Source: a virus. From it: a stretch of 24,764 nucleotides of DNA. Both the position numbers and the translations under genes were made by a program. The notes beneath the pieces are model-generated. The model was not told the DNA's origin, made no database searches, and saw only the letters and a list, made by a program, of their open reading frames with translations. Shown here piece by piece: positions 1 to 5,934 of this stretch. The stretch is taken from IMG/VR virus record IMGVR_UViG_3300045996_002565, positions 1 to 24,764 of that record; one strand, 5' to 3'. Each line of letters starts with the position of its first letter. Position 1 is the stretch's first letter.

Positions 1-2
1 TG

Positions 3-1202
3 TCGCACGGCAACGTCGGTGTCCTGGGCGGTAAGGCGTTCGTCGAGTGCGGTCCGGGTTTCCCGGCCCTGCAGCTCAAGCCGCAGTACCAGCTGGACAG
101 CTTCTACATCGAGGCGTTCCCGGCGGCGGCGGCCGGAGCGACGACCGAGGCCAGCACGGGCATCTGGATCCAGTCGCCGTCGGTGCCGGGCGGAACCGAC
201 ATCGGGTTCCTGTTCGACATGGTCAACAACGTGCTGTCGTTGCGGAGCCGTTCCGGCTACTTCGACGGTGACGCCGTCGACCTGGCCTACGATCCGGTCG
301 CGCACGCGTGGCTGCGGCTGCGGATCGTCGGCGGGAACGCCCTGTGGGACACCAGCCCGAACGGGGTGACGTGGACCAACCAGCGCACGGCGACTGCCCC
401 GGCGTGGGTGGTCACCGCGACCGACGTCCGGCTGCTGTTCGAGGCGCACCGCTCGGACGGCACCACGAACCAGGCGTACTTCGACAACCTCAGTGTGTCG
501 TCGGCGACCAGCCAGGTCGCCGCGGCGGCGGACACGCTGGCCCTCAGCGATATTCCCGCGGTGGGAATCTCGCTGCAGTCGTCGGCGGGGGAACCGCTGG
601 CGTTGGCGGACACGCCGACGTCGCTGCGGGCCATCCTGGCGGCGGTCGCGCAGGCGCTGAACCTGGCCGACGCAGCGGGGATCATCGCCGGGCGCGGCCG
701 GGGCGCGGCTGACAGCATCACGCTGGCGGACACCCCGACCCGGCCCGGCAGCGGCCGGGCCCGGACGTCCGCCGACGCGGTGCAGGTGACCGACGCGGCC
801 GACCGGGCGGTGAACCGGGGCCGGGCGGTCCCGGAGGCCGTGCAACTGGCCGACGCGCCGGCACGGCAGTTGTCCCGTGGCCGGGACACCGCCGATGCGG
901 TGGTCCTCGGTAACGGCGTCGCCCGGGGCGCGGTGGTGCACGCCCGGGCGGTACCGGACCTGGTGCAGCTGGTCGACGCCGTCGGCGTGTTCCAGTTCAT
1001 CGCTCCGGCGCTGGCGTTCGACTCGCTGACCCTGAGTCCGTCGGCCGGGCGCCGGGTCGCTGCGGCGCGCGCGGTCACCGACGTGCTCGAGCTGGCCGAC
1101 GAGGTCCAGATCGGGGCGCCGCCGCCGATCGCGCACAACCACTTCGTCGAGATGACCGTGACGGCCGGGGTGGTCGAGTACACCGCCGGTCCGGGGATCT
1201 GA
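3..1202 (+). CDS. Lectin-like, repeat-rich virion structural protein (5' end outside window)
   Basis: The frame is open from the first complete codon at base 3, so the true start lies upstream; the ATG/GTG codons inside are not credible starts because coding continues before them. The visible part is 399 residues. The first ~175 residues look like an all-beta carbohydrate-binding (concanavalin/LamG-like) domain, with alternating hydrophobic/aromatic strands and the phrase NQAYFDNLSV typical of the last strand of such domains. Then come about ten 20-21-residue repeats (bases 528-1121), then a short tail ending at a TGA. The gene sits just upstream of the head-tail connector genes, where a capsid or capsid-decoration gene normally lies. 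A capsid-attached fibre or decoration protein is therefore inferred; a misplaced minor tail protein is the alternative. The structural role is fairly likely, the exact role is not. Confidence 0.6.
   Translation, partial: SHGNVGVLGGKAFVECGPGFPALQLKPQYQLDSFYIEAFPAAAAGATTEASTGIWIQSPSVPGGTDIGFLFDMVNNVLSLRSRSGYFDGDAVDLAYDPVAHAWLRLRIVGGNALWDTSPNGVTWTNQRTATAPAWVVTATDVRLLFEAHRSDGTTNQAYFDNLSVSSATSQVAAAADTLALSDIPAVGISLQSSAGEPLALADTPTSLRAILAAVAQALNLADAAGIIAGRGRGAADSITLADTPTRPGSGRARTSADAVQVTDAADRAVNRGRAVPEAVQLADAPARQLSRGRDTADAVVLGNGVARGAVVHARAVPDLVQLVDAVGVFQFIAPALAFDSLTLSPSAGRRVAAARAVTDVLELADEVQIGAPPPIAHNHFVEMTVTAGVVEYTAGPGI
528..1121 (+). repeat. About ten tandem 20-21-residue protein repeats
   Basis: Read in the frame of the first gene, this stretch encodes a degenerate unit with consensus [A/P][D/E]x(V/L)xLxDxxxRxxxRGRA. 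Examples are ADSITLADTPTRP, PEAVQLADAPARQ and TDVLELADEV. Spacing is regular at 20-21 residues, and the nucleotide copies are diverged. Such short periodic units with a conserved L-x-D core suggest a beta-solenoid or fibrous stalk, but this is inference. Confidence 0.75.
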
Positions 1203-1224
1203 CCAGCAGGGATAGGAGAACCGG

Positions 1225-1914
1225 ATGAGCGCGGTCGTCGACGTTGGTGACGCCTTCAAGCTGACCTTCAACTCGCTGCCGGGCCAGCCGGTCTTCGTGG
1301 ACTGGCTGAACCCGGACCAGGGCACGGTCCTGGACCAGGTGCAGGTGCAGGAGGACCCGCCGGCCAGTGGGAAGTTCCCGAAGACGTTCACCGCGGACCG
1401 GGCGGGCATGTGGACCGCCCGGTTCTACGCCAACGGCGCGTTCGAGGACTACTACGTGCGGGTCGTCTCGCACGTCGGTCAGCCGCCGCCGCTCGCCGCG
1501 GTCGGTGACGTGGTGGCGCAGTACGGGCAGCTGACCGCCGACGAGGCGACCCTGACCCGGTATCTGCTGCGGGCGGCGTCGGCGATGATCCGGCACCGGG
1601 TGCCGAACATCGACGCGCTGATCACCAGCGGCCGGCTGGACCAGAACGTGGTCGCGCTGGCCCCGGCGGCGATGGTGCTGCGGGTCCTGCGGAACCCGGA
1701 AGGGCTGCGCAGCGAGACGACCGGTCCGTTCTCTCGCACCTACGACACGTCGGCGGCGGCCGGCCTGCTGGTCATCACCCCCGACGACATGGCCAACGTG
1801 ACGCCCGGCCCGATCGCGCCGACCGCCAGCTCGTGGGCGCCCGCGGCGACGATCCGGGTCACGCCCGGCATGGCGCCGCCGCTGATCCCGGGGGCGCGAC
1901 GTGGCTGGCACTGA
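1225..1914 (+). CDS. Ig-like domain fused to Gp19/Gp15/Gp42-type head-tail adaptor
   Basis: The protein is 229 aa. The ATG is preceded by a good site (AGGAGA) in a 22-base gap after the previous gene. Residues ~1-82 form a compact beta-rich domain (GDAFKLTFNSLPG through DRAGMWTARFYANG) resembling a bacterial Ig-like sandwich. Residues ~93-190 match the connector family annotated as phage Gp19/Gp15/Gp42 (HK97 gp6-like adaptor): VGDVVAQYGQLTADEATL, then helices, then MVLRVLRNPEGLRSE, GPFSRTYDTSAAAG and an ITPDDM end. A Pro/Ala-rich tail follows. Adaptors form the ring below the portal in the neck. Family members usually consist only of the second part, so the added Ig-like domain probably decorates the neck surface. 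The adaptor assignment rests on remembered family motifs. Confidence 0.75.
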   Translation: MSAVVDVGDAFKLTFNSLPGQPVFVDWLNPDQGTVLDQVQVQEDPPASGKFPKTFTADRAGMWTARFYANGAFEDYYVRVVSHVGQPPPLAAVGDVVAQYGQLTADEATLTRYLLRAASAMIRHRVPNIDALITSGRLDQNVVALAPAAMVLRVLRNPEGLRSETTGPFSRTYDTSAAAGLLVITPDDMANVTPGPIAPTASSWAPAATIRVTPGMAPPLIPGARRGWH

Positions 1915-2221
1915 GACCGTCGTCGTCGTCCGCGACCCGGGCAAGGACACGTTCGGCGACCCGGTCGCCGGGGACCCGGGCCGGTTCCTGGTTCCGGGCT
2001 GCCGGTTCGCGCCCGGCCCGTCCCGTGAGCTCGGCGGGAACAGCAACTCCGTCGAGTCCGACGGCACCGTCTACGCGGTCAAGGGCATCAGCACGGTGCC
2101 CGAAGGGATCAAGGCCACCGACCGGATCGAGGTCCGCGGCGACCTGTACTCCGTGGTCGGCCACCCGCAGAACTGGGGCCGGGCCGGCTGGGTCATCGTC
2201 CTGAAGCGCTACACCGGCTGA
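1901..2221 (+). CDS. Head-tail stopper-like connector protein
   Basis: The protein is 106 aa with a GTG start and overlaps the end of the adaptor gene by 14 bases, so translation is probably coupled. It is a small all-beta protein: a GDPVAGDPGRF turn, a flexible loop with NSNSVESDG, and the strand pair DRIEVRGDLYSVVGHPQNW. This last phrase is characteristic of head-closure/stopper proteins (SPP1 gp16 / HK97 gp7 type), which plug the portal channel after DNA packaging. Position directly after the adaptor supports the call. No catalytic motif is visible. Confidence 0.65.
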   Translation: MAGTETVVVVRDPGKDTFGDPVAGDPGRFLVPGCRFAPGPSRELGGNSNSVESDGTVYAVKGISTVPEGIKATDRIEVRGDLYSVVGHPQNWGRAGWVIVLKRYTG

Positions 2222-2253
2222 CGGAACCTTACGGAAGTTGACACCGGAGGGCG

Positions 2254-2832
2254 GTGGACGCGGTGGCTTACAAACGCGGCACGGACCTCGGCGACCGGCG
2301 CGTCACCGTCTACCGCGGCCGCGGCGTCAAGGTCGACTTCGCTATGAGCCGGGCCGGGATCCGGAAGATCGCCATGGGCCCGGAGCTGCTCGGGTCGTGC
2401 CGGTCGGTGATCGTGGACCGGGCCATGCCGTACGCGATCCGGAACAGCCCCCGCGGCCGGCTCGGCGACGCTGACGGCGACCCGCCGTTCGTCACCCAGT
2501 GGCGGGTGTCCGAGGGCTCCACCGTGCTGGTCGGGCTGCGCCGCGTCAGCGTGAAGCTGATCAACGTGTCGCCGCACGCCGCCGCGGTGGAGTTCATCAA
2601 CCCGAAGACCGGCCGCGGACACGGCTACGGGATCTTGGCGAAGACGCTGGCGCACCTGCACGGCGAGGCCAGCGGCGTCGCGGGGACCCGGGCCCGTAAG
2701 CGTGCGACGGCGCCGTTCGTCCCGGAGCAGCACCCCCGCGGCCCGCGGGGCCGGTTCATCCCGAAGCGAGCCACCACGCCGGAGGGTCAGGTCGGCGACG
2801 CGATCGGCGACGCGTTCCGCAGGCGCCGGTGA
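2254..2832 (+). CDS. HK97 gp10-like neck/tail-completion protein
   Basis: The protein is 192 aa from the GTG at 2254. A second in-frame GTG at 2263 (product begins MAYKRG) is just as possible: the GGAGG at 2246-2250 is only 3 bases from the first and 12 from the second. Features are KVDFAMSRAGIRKIAMGPE near residue 27, a central VGLRRVSVKLINVSPHAAAVEF, and a basic Arg/Pro-rich C-terminus. A small protein with these features between stopper and terminator is typically annotated as a gp10-like (tail-completion/neck) protein. The conserved-position argument is stronger than the sequence match. The basic tail may contact DNA or the neck ring. Confidence 0.5.
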   Translation: MDAVAYKRGTDLGDRRVTVYRGRGVKVDFAMSRAGIRKIAMGPELLGSCRSVIVDRAMPYAIRNSPRGRLGDADGDPPFVTQWRVSEGSTVLVGLRRVSVKLINVSPHAAAVEFINPKTGRGHGYGILAKTLAHLHGEASGVAGTRARKRATAPFVPEQHPRGPRGRFIPKRATTPEGQVGDAIGDAFRRRR

Positions 2833-2923
2833 AAATGCCCGTCAAGATGCCTGGCCTGCGGAAACACCCCGGATCGGGCTGATTCTGCAAGTCACCGTCA
2901 AGTAAGCGAGAGGCGGTGGGGGC

Positions 2924-3307
2924 GTGGCGCGTGGCTTCGCGCACCTGGAGCGGACGATAGCCGGCCTGCTGGTGCCGCAGTTCTTCGGCGGCGATGCGAC
3001 CCGGGTCGGGTCCGAGACGCCGTCGGACCTTGAGCAGCGGCTTCCGTACGGCCTGATCACCAAGACCGGCGGCGACCGCACCGTCATCGACGACAACCCG
3101 TTCTTCGACGTCGACGTGTTCCACCCGCTGGACACCGGCGCGGAGACCCTGGCCTCGGACATCTGCGACTTCCTGATCGCCAAGCCGTTCCCGCTGGACT
3201 TCGTGATCTGCACGGAGGGGCCGCGGGAGCTGCCGTGGCGTGAGGACCGCTCGTTCCGCCGGTACGGCGCGACGTACTCCGCGAGTCTGCGCCGGGTGCA
3301 GCTGTAG
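2924..3307 (+). CDS. Tail terminator protein
   Basis: The protein is 127 aa with a GTG start after a G-rich site (GAGGCGGTGGGGG). It is a compact alpha/beta protein: an N-terminal helix (HLERTIAGLLVPQFF), then RLPYGLITKTGGDRTVIDDN, DVDVFHPLDTGAETLASDI, and a final strand DRSFRRYGATYSASLRRV. This pattern, ending in a last strand of the type R-Y-x-A-x-Y, matches gpU-like tail terminators, which cap the tail tube and join it to the neck. The gene lies immediately before the major tail gene, the usual place. The call is based on fold pattern and synteny. Confidence 0.6.
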   Translation: MARGFAHLERTIAGLLVPQFFGGDATRVGSETPSDLEQRLPYGLITKTGGDRTVIDDNPFFDVDVFHPLDTGAETLASDICDFLIAKPFPLDFVICTEGPRELPWREDRSFRRYGATYSASLRRVQL

Positions 3308-3585
3308 GAACCGGAGCCCCAGCGGCCCGGGAGGTGCTGCTCCCAGGTGTTCCGCCAGGGACATCCGGCCCGCCGGCGCTCTGTACGTCACTGAGCTACT
3401 CGCGTCCTGCGCGAGGCGGGACCGCTAACCCCGCGACCTCCGGCCTGCGCACCACTTTACGCCCGCGCTGATGCGCGGGCCTTCGTTTGTCCGCTCGGCC
3501 ACCGGCCTGGCGGGAGGCCCACCCGCCTTTCATCCGCCCCGCACGTCGGGGCCCACCCATGCCTCGGCCTGGAAGGGGACGAGTT
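3308..3585. other. 278-base non-coding gap before the major tail gene
   Basis: I see no gene here with a ribosome-binding site and plausible composition. It holds a small inverted repeat CTCGCG/CGCGAG (3399-3404 with 3410-3415), a strong hairpin with a T-rich tail (3461-3487), and a CCCCG/CGGGG repeat (3537-3541 with 3547-3551) just before the major tail gene. A promoter for the major tail gene would be expected in this gap, but no clear -35/-10 pair is visible. Confidence 0.6.
3461..3487 (+). terminator. Rho-independent terminator upstream of the major tail gene
   Basis: There is a perfect 8-bp stem GCCCGCGC (3461-3468) with GCGCGGGC (3473-3480), a TGAT loop, and then a T-rich run CTTCGTTT. 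It would end or attenuate transcription from the connector genes before the highly expressed major tail gene. That fits late phage genes whose products are needed in very different amounts. Confidence 0.6.
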
Positions 3586-4248
3586 ATGCCTTATTCCGCC
3601 CTGCGGGACAAGAAGAACGAGCTGATCCGGCGCGCGAAGGACGGTTCCGTGTTCGTTGCGGAGATGACCGTCGCGCTGCCGGCGACGCTGACCTCCGGAG
3701 CGACGGCGGACCTGGTCGTTCTGGACCCCACCGACTGGCTGGACCTCGGCCACATGAGCACCGACGGTGTGACCTACGAGCGGGAGACGGAGTCCACGGA
3801 CACCAACTCGTTCGGTTCGCGTGAGGCGACCCGTACGGACGTCACCCGCGACGAGATCAGCATGTCCGTTACCGCCCAAGAAACGAAGCTTCTCACCATT
3901 GGTCTCACTACGGGTGCAGACCTGGCCGCGATCAAGGCGGCGGCGGTCACGGGCGAGGTCCAGATCGCCAAGCCCTTCACCCCGCGGCTGCGGTTCTACC
4001 GCACCCTCGGTCTGTTCATCGACCACTCGGACTCCGGCAAGGAGATCTACTTCGGTCGCCTGATGCCTCGCGCCCAGATCGCCGAGTTCGGCAGCCAAGG
4101 GTACACCGAGGGCGAAGAGGGCATTTCGTACCCCATGACCTGGCGGGGCAAAGAGGACAGCACGGCAGGTTTCAGTCACAAGTGGTTCTGGGGCGGCCCC
4201 GGCTGGCTCGAACTCCTGGACGAGATGGGGATCGAACAGCTCGTCTAA
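3586..4248 (+). CDS. Major tail (tube) protein
   Basis: The protein is 220 aa. I chose the ATG at 3586 because GGAAGGGG (3571-3578) lies 7 bases upstream; the open frame extends to a GTG at 3487, but that stretch covers hairpin DNA. Motifs typical of siphovirus tube subunits are an early DPTDWLDLGHMSTDGVTY segment, a central EISMSVTAQETKLLTIGLTTG, and late KPFTPRLRFYRTLGLFIDHSDSGKEIYFGRLMPRA strands followed by EGEEGISYPMTWRGK. It polymerises as hexameric rings around the tape measure protein. It is flanked by hairpins on both sides, as befits the most abundant late product. Part of it (around 3866-3925) is less GC-rich than its surroundings. Confidence 0.8.
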   Translation: MPYSALRDKKNELIRRAKDGSVFVAEMTVALPATLTSGATADLVVLDPTDWLDLGHMSTDGVTYERETESTDTNSFGSREATRTDVTRDEISMSVTAQETKLLTIGLTTGADLAAIKAAAVTGEVQIAKPFTPRLRFYRTLGLFIDHSDSGKEIYFGRLMPRAQIAEFGSQGYTEGEEGISYPMTWRGKEDSTAGFSHKWFWGGPGWLELLDEMGIEQLV

Positions 4249-4276
4249 CGAGCTGATCCCCCTCGGCCACTGATCC

Positions 4277-4312
4277 CCGGCACCGGCAGCAGCCACGCGC
4301 TGCCGGTGCCGG
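4277..4312 (+). terminator. 14-bp perfect hairpin after the major tail gene
   Basis: Arms CCGGCACCGGCAGC (4277-4290) and GCTGCCGGTGCCGG (4299-4312) pair perfectly around an 8-base loop. No T-tract follows, so it may be a weak terminator, an attenuator, or an mRNA 3'-end stabiliser that lets the tail tube gene be expressed above its downstream neighbours. It begins 28 bases after the stop codon. Confidence 0.6.
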
Positions 4313-4405
4313 CCTGTGTCGGGGCGGCGTACCGGGTGGGCGCGCCGCCCCGACTCACACCCATGTCAACGCCCGCCCGGCACCCGGCCCCGGAGGTCCA
4401 CTCGC

Positions 4406-4630
4406 ATGTCCGCCACGAGCAGCAACCGCAAGACCCGCACCACGCCCGTCGTCCAGACCTTCTACCGGGACAACCCGGAGGGCGGCGACCGCCTCGAGCG
4501 CGCCGTCTACAGCGAGGCCGACGCCGTCCAGGCCCGGTTCGACGGCTACTTCCCCGACGGCGCCGCGGCCAAGGACAAGGTCGCCACCACGAACAAGCCC
4601 AGCACGTCCAGCGGCTCCAGCAACAGCTGA
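4406..4630 (+). CDS. Small protein between major tail protein and chaperones, unknown function
   Basis: The protein is 74 aa; the ATG at 4406 has GGAGG at 4392-4396. The open frame extends upstream to 4316, but the strong site and the hairpin before it favour 4406. The sequence has a basic start (SSNRKTRTTPVVQTFY), a central ERAVYSEADAVQARFDGYFP helix, and a Ser/Thr-rich disordered tail. I do not recognise a named family. A small ORF with an AVxSxxDAVxxRFDGY-like core is common at this spot in actinophages, so a tail-morphogenesis role is plausible but unproven. Confidence 0.55.
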   Translation: MSATSSNRKTRTTPVVQTFYRDNPEGGDRLERAVYSEADAVQARFDGYFPDGAAAKDKVATTNKPSTSSGSSNS

Positions 4631-4676
4631 CCGCCCCACCCCGTAACCACCACCAGAACAGGAGCCCACCCAGCTC

Positions 4677-5120
4677 ATGACCACCACAAACGGCAAGGCC
4701 CGTAAGAGCACCGCGGCGCCGGCGGCAGCCGCCCCTGCCGCCGAGCCCCGCGAACAGCTGGTCGAGGGACCGACGATCGAGCCGGATTCTCCGGCCGAAC
4801 CGCTGGCGCCCGTCAACCTGGACCTCGACTCGCTCGACAAGTTCGACGTCGTCCCGGACGCCGTCGCCGAGGAGTTCACCTTCCGCCTCAAGGGCCAGGT
4901 GTTCACCATGGTCGACCCGCGCGACATCGACTGGAAGGACGTCCTCCAGTCGATCCGGAACCCCGCGATGTTCATGCGGTACGCGATGCCCGCCGACCAG
5001 CAGGACGTCTTCTACGCCCTCGGCATGCCGGCCTGGCAGCTCGGCGTGCTGATGAACCGCTGGCACAAGCACTACAAGATGGCCGACCCGGGCGACCTCG
5101 CCAAGCTCGTCACCGGGTAA
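4677..5120 (+). CDS. Tail assembly chaperone, G-type
   Basis: The protein is 147 aa, ATG at 4677. After an Ala/Pro-rich, probably disordered N-terminus (~50 residues), residues ~65-140 form the conserved helical domain: EEFTFRLKGQVFTMV, DWKDVLQSIRNPAMF, PAWQLGVLMNRWHKHY. It lies between the major tail protein and the tape measure gene, where gpG-type chaperones coat the tape measure protein and recruit tube subunits during assembly. It ends ACC GGG TAA, four bases before the start of a second chaperone ORF in the +1 frame. A frameshifted G-T fusion of about 402 residues is possible. The same core domain recurs at the start of the next ORF. Confidence 0.7.
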   Translation: MTTTNGKARKSTAAPAAAAPAAEPREQLVEGPTIEPDSPAEPLAPVNLDLDSLDKFDVVPDAVAEEFTFRLKGQVFTMVDPRDIDWKDVLQSIRNPAMFMRYAMPADQQDVFYALGMPAWQLGVLMNRWHKHYKMADPGDLAKLVTG

Positions 5121-5121
5121 G
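5113..5121 (+). other. Possible +1 programmed frameshift site (ACC GGG TAA G)
   Basis: In the G frame the last sense codon is GGG followed by the stop TAA. Slipping +1 from GGG to GGT keeps two-base pairing and reads AAG GCC GTG directly into the next ORF. The downstream frame is open back to 5056, so any shift must fall between there and 5120. There is no obvious -1 heptamer here, and the frame relation (+1 or -2) would not allow the lambda-type -1 shift. Independent initiation at GTG 5125 with a weak site (GGGTAAGG) is the competing explanation. Confidence 0.35.
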
Positions 5122-5124
5122 GCC

Positions 5125-5886
5125 GTGAACCTGGTCCTGGAGCTGGACGCCCTGGACCGCGAGCGGCCGGACCAACCGTTCACGGCCCGGGTCGCCGGGC
5201 AGGTTGTCGCCTTCCGGGCGGCGCAGGACCTGACATGGCGGGACCTGATCGACGGGCTGCGGAACTTCATCGGCTTCGTCACCTGGATCGCACCAGGTGA
5301 CGAAGCCAGCACCAGCCTGCTGAGCAGCATCCCGGTCTGGAAGATGCAGGGCCTGATGACCCGGTACCGGCAGCACTACGGGCTGCCGGAGAACGCCCGC
5401 GGTGACCAACGACTGCTGAACCTGCTCGGCCACGCCGAGTACCGCAAGGCCATCGAGTGGGACCTGCACGCCATCCACGGCCTGGACGTCACCACCGAGT
5501 GGCAGGCCCGCCGGTGGCGCCGGCTGCTCGACTTCATCGACGGCCTGCCGAACCACTCGCACTTCGGTGAGGCGATGGCCGCCGACGAGGAGCTCGCCGC
5601 CGCGATCATCGACGCCGACGACGGCAAGCCGAAGAAGCCCGTCCGGCGGATCTCGGACTACAGCCCTGAGGTCGAGATGCTCACGCTGATCGCCGACCGG
5701 GTCGCCGAGAACACGCAGGTGCTCGTGGCCAGCCGTGGCGGTAAGCCGCGCAAGCTGCCGCACCTGCCCCGGCCGGTGACCGCGGTGGAGAAGGTCCGCG
5801 CGAAGCGCCGGCAGAAGAAGCACGAGTGGACGGTGGCTCGCGTCTACGGGCGCATCGGCCCCGGGTCGCCGCCGCCCAACCCGTAA
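5125..5886 (+). CDS. Second tail assembly chaperone ORF (G-like domain plus T-type extension)
   Basis: The ORF is 253 aa from GTG 5125, four bases after the G-type ORF and in the +1 frame. Residues ~17-85 (FTARVAGQVVAFRAAQD, WRDLIDGLRNFIGFVTW, VWKMQGLMTRYRQHYGL) align with the core of the preceding chaperone, so the two are paralogous. The rest resembles a T extension: a helical GDQRLLNLLGHAEYRKAIEW region, then EVEMLTLIADRVAENTQ, and a basic end PHLPRPVTAVEKVRAKRR. Such extensions bind the tail tube subunit while the G part binds the tape measure protein. It could be made alone, by coupled re-initiation, or as a +1 fusion with the upstream ORF. Confidence 0.65.
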   Translation: MNLVLELDALDRERPDQPFTARVAGQVVAFRAAQDLTWRDLIDGLRNFIGFVTWIAPGDEASTSLLSSIPVWKMQGLMTRYRQHYGLPENARGDQRLLNLLGHAEYRKAIEWDLHAIHGLDVTTEWQARRWRRLLDFIDGLPNHSHFGEAMAADEELAAAIIDADDGKPKKPVRRISDYSPEVEMLTLIADRVAENTQVLVASRGGKPRKLPHLPRPVTAVEKVRAKRRQKKHEWTVARVYGRIGPGSPPPNP

Positions 5887-5934
5887 CACGTCGCGGCGGA
5901 CCATCCCGCCCCGCCTGATCAGAAGGGGGGCGGG

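Noticed and set aside
2238-2266. TTGACA (2238-2243) as a possible promoter before the gp10-like gene.
   Set aside because: The expected -10 position is GC-rich and inside the gene start; the genes are closely packed in one operon.
2829-2882. 17-codon ORF (GTGAAAATG...) overlapping the stop of the gp10-like gene by 4 bases.
   Set aside because: Very short, no clear domain or strong ribosome-binding site, and basic composition consistent with chance; could be revisited if conserved in relatives.
3360-3460. tRNA-like fragment: on the - strand TAGCTCAGT...GAGC resembles a tRNA D-arm, and on the + strand a CCTGCGCACCA end looks like a 3' acceptor.
   Set aside because: The two pieces are on opposite strands, the D-loop lacks G18-G19, no seven-base anticodon loop or GGTTC-type T-arm follows, and no acceptor stem closes.
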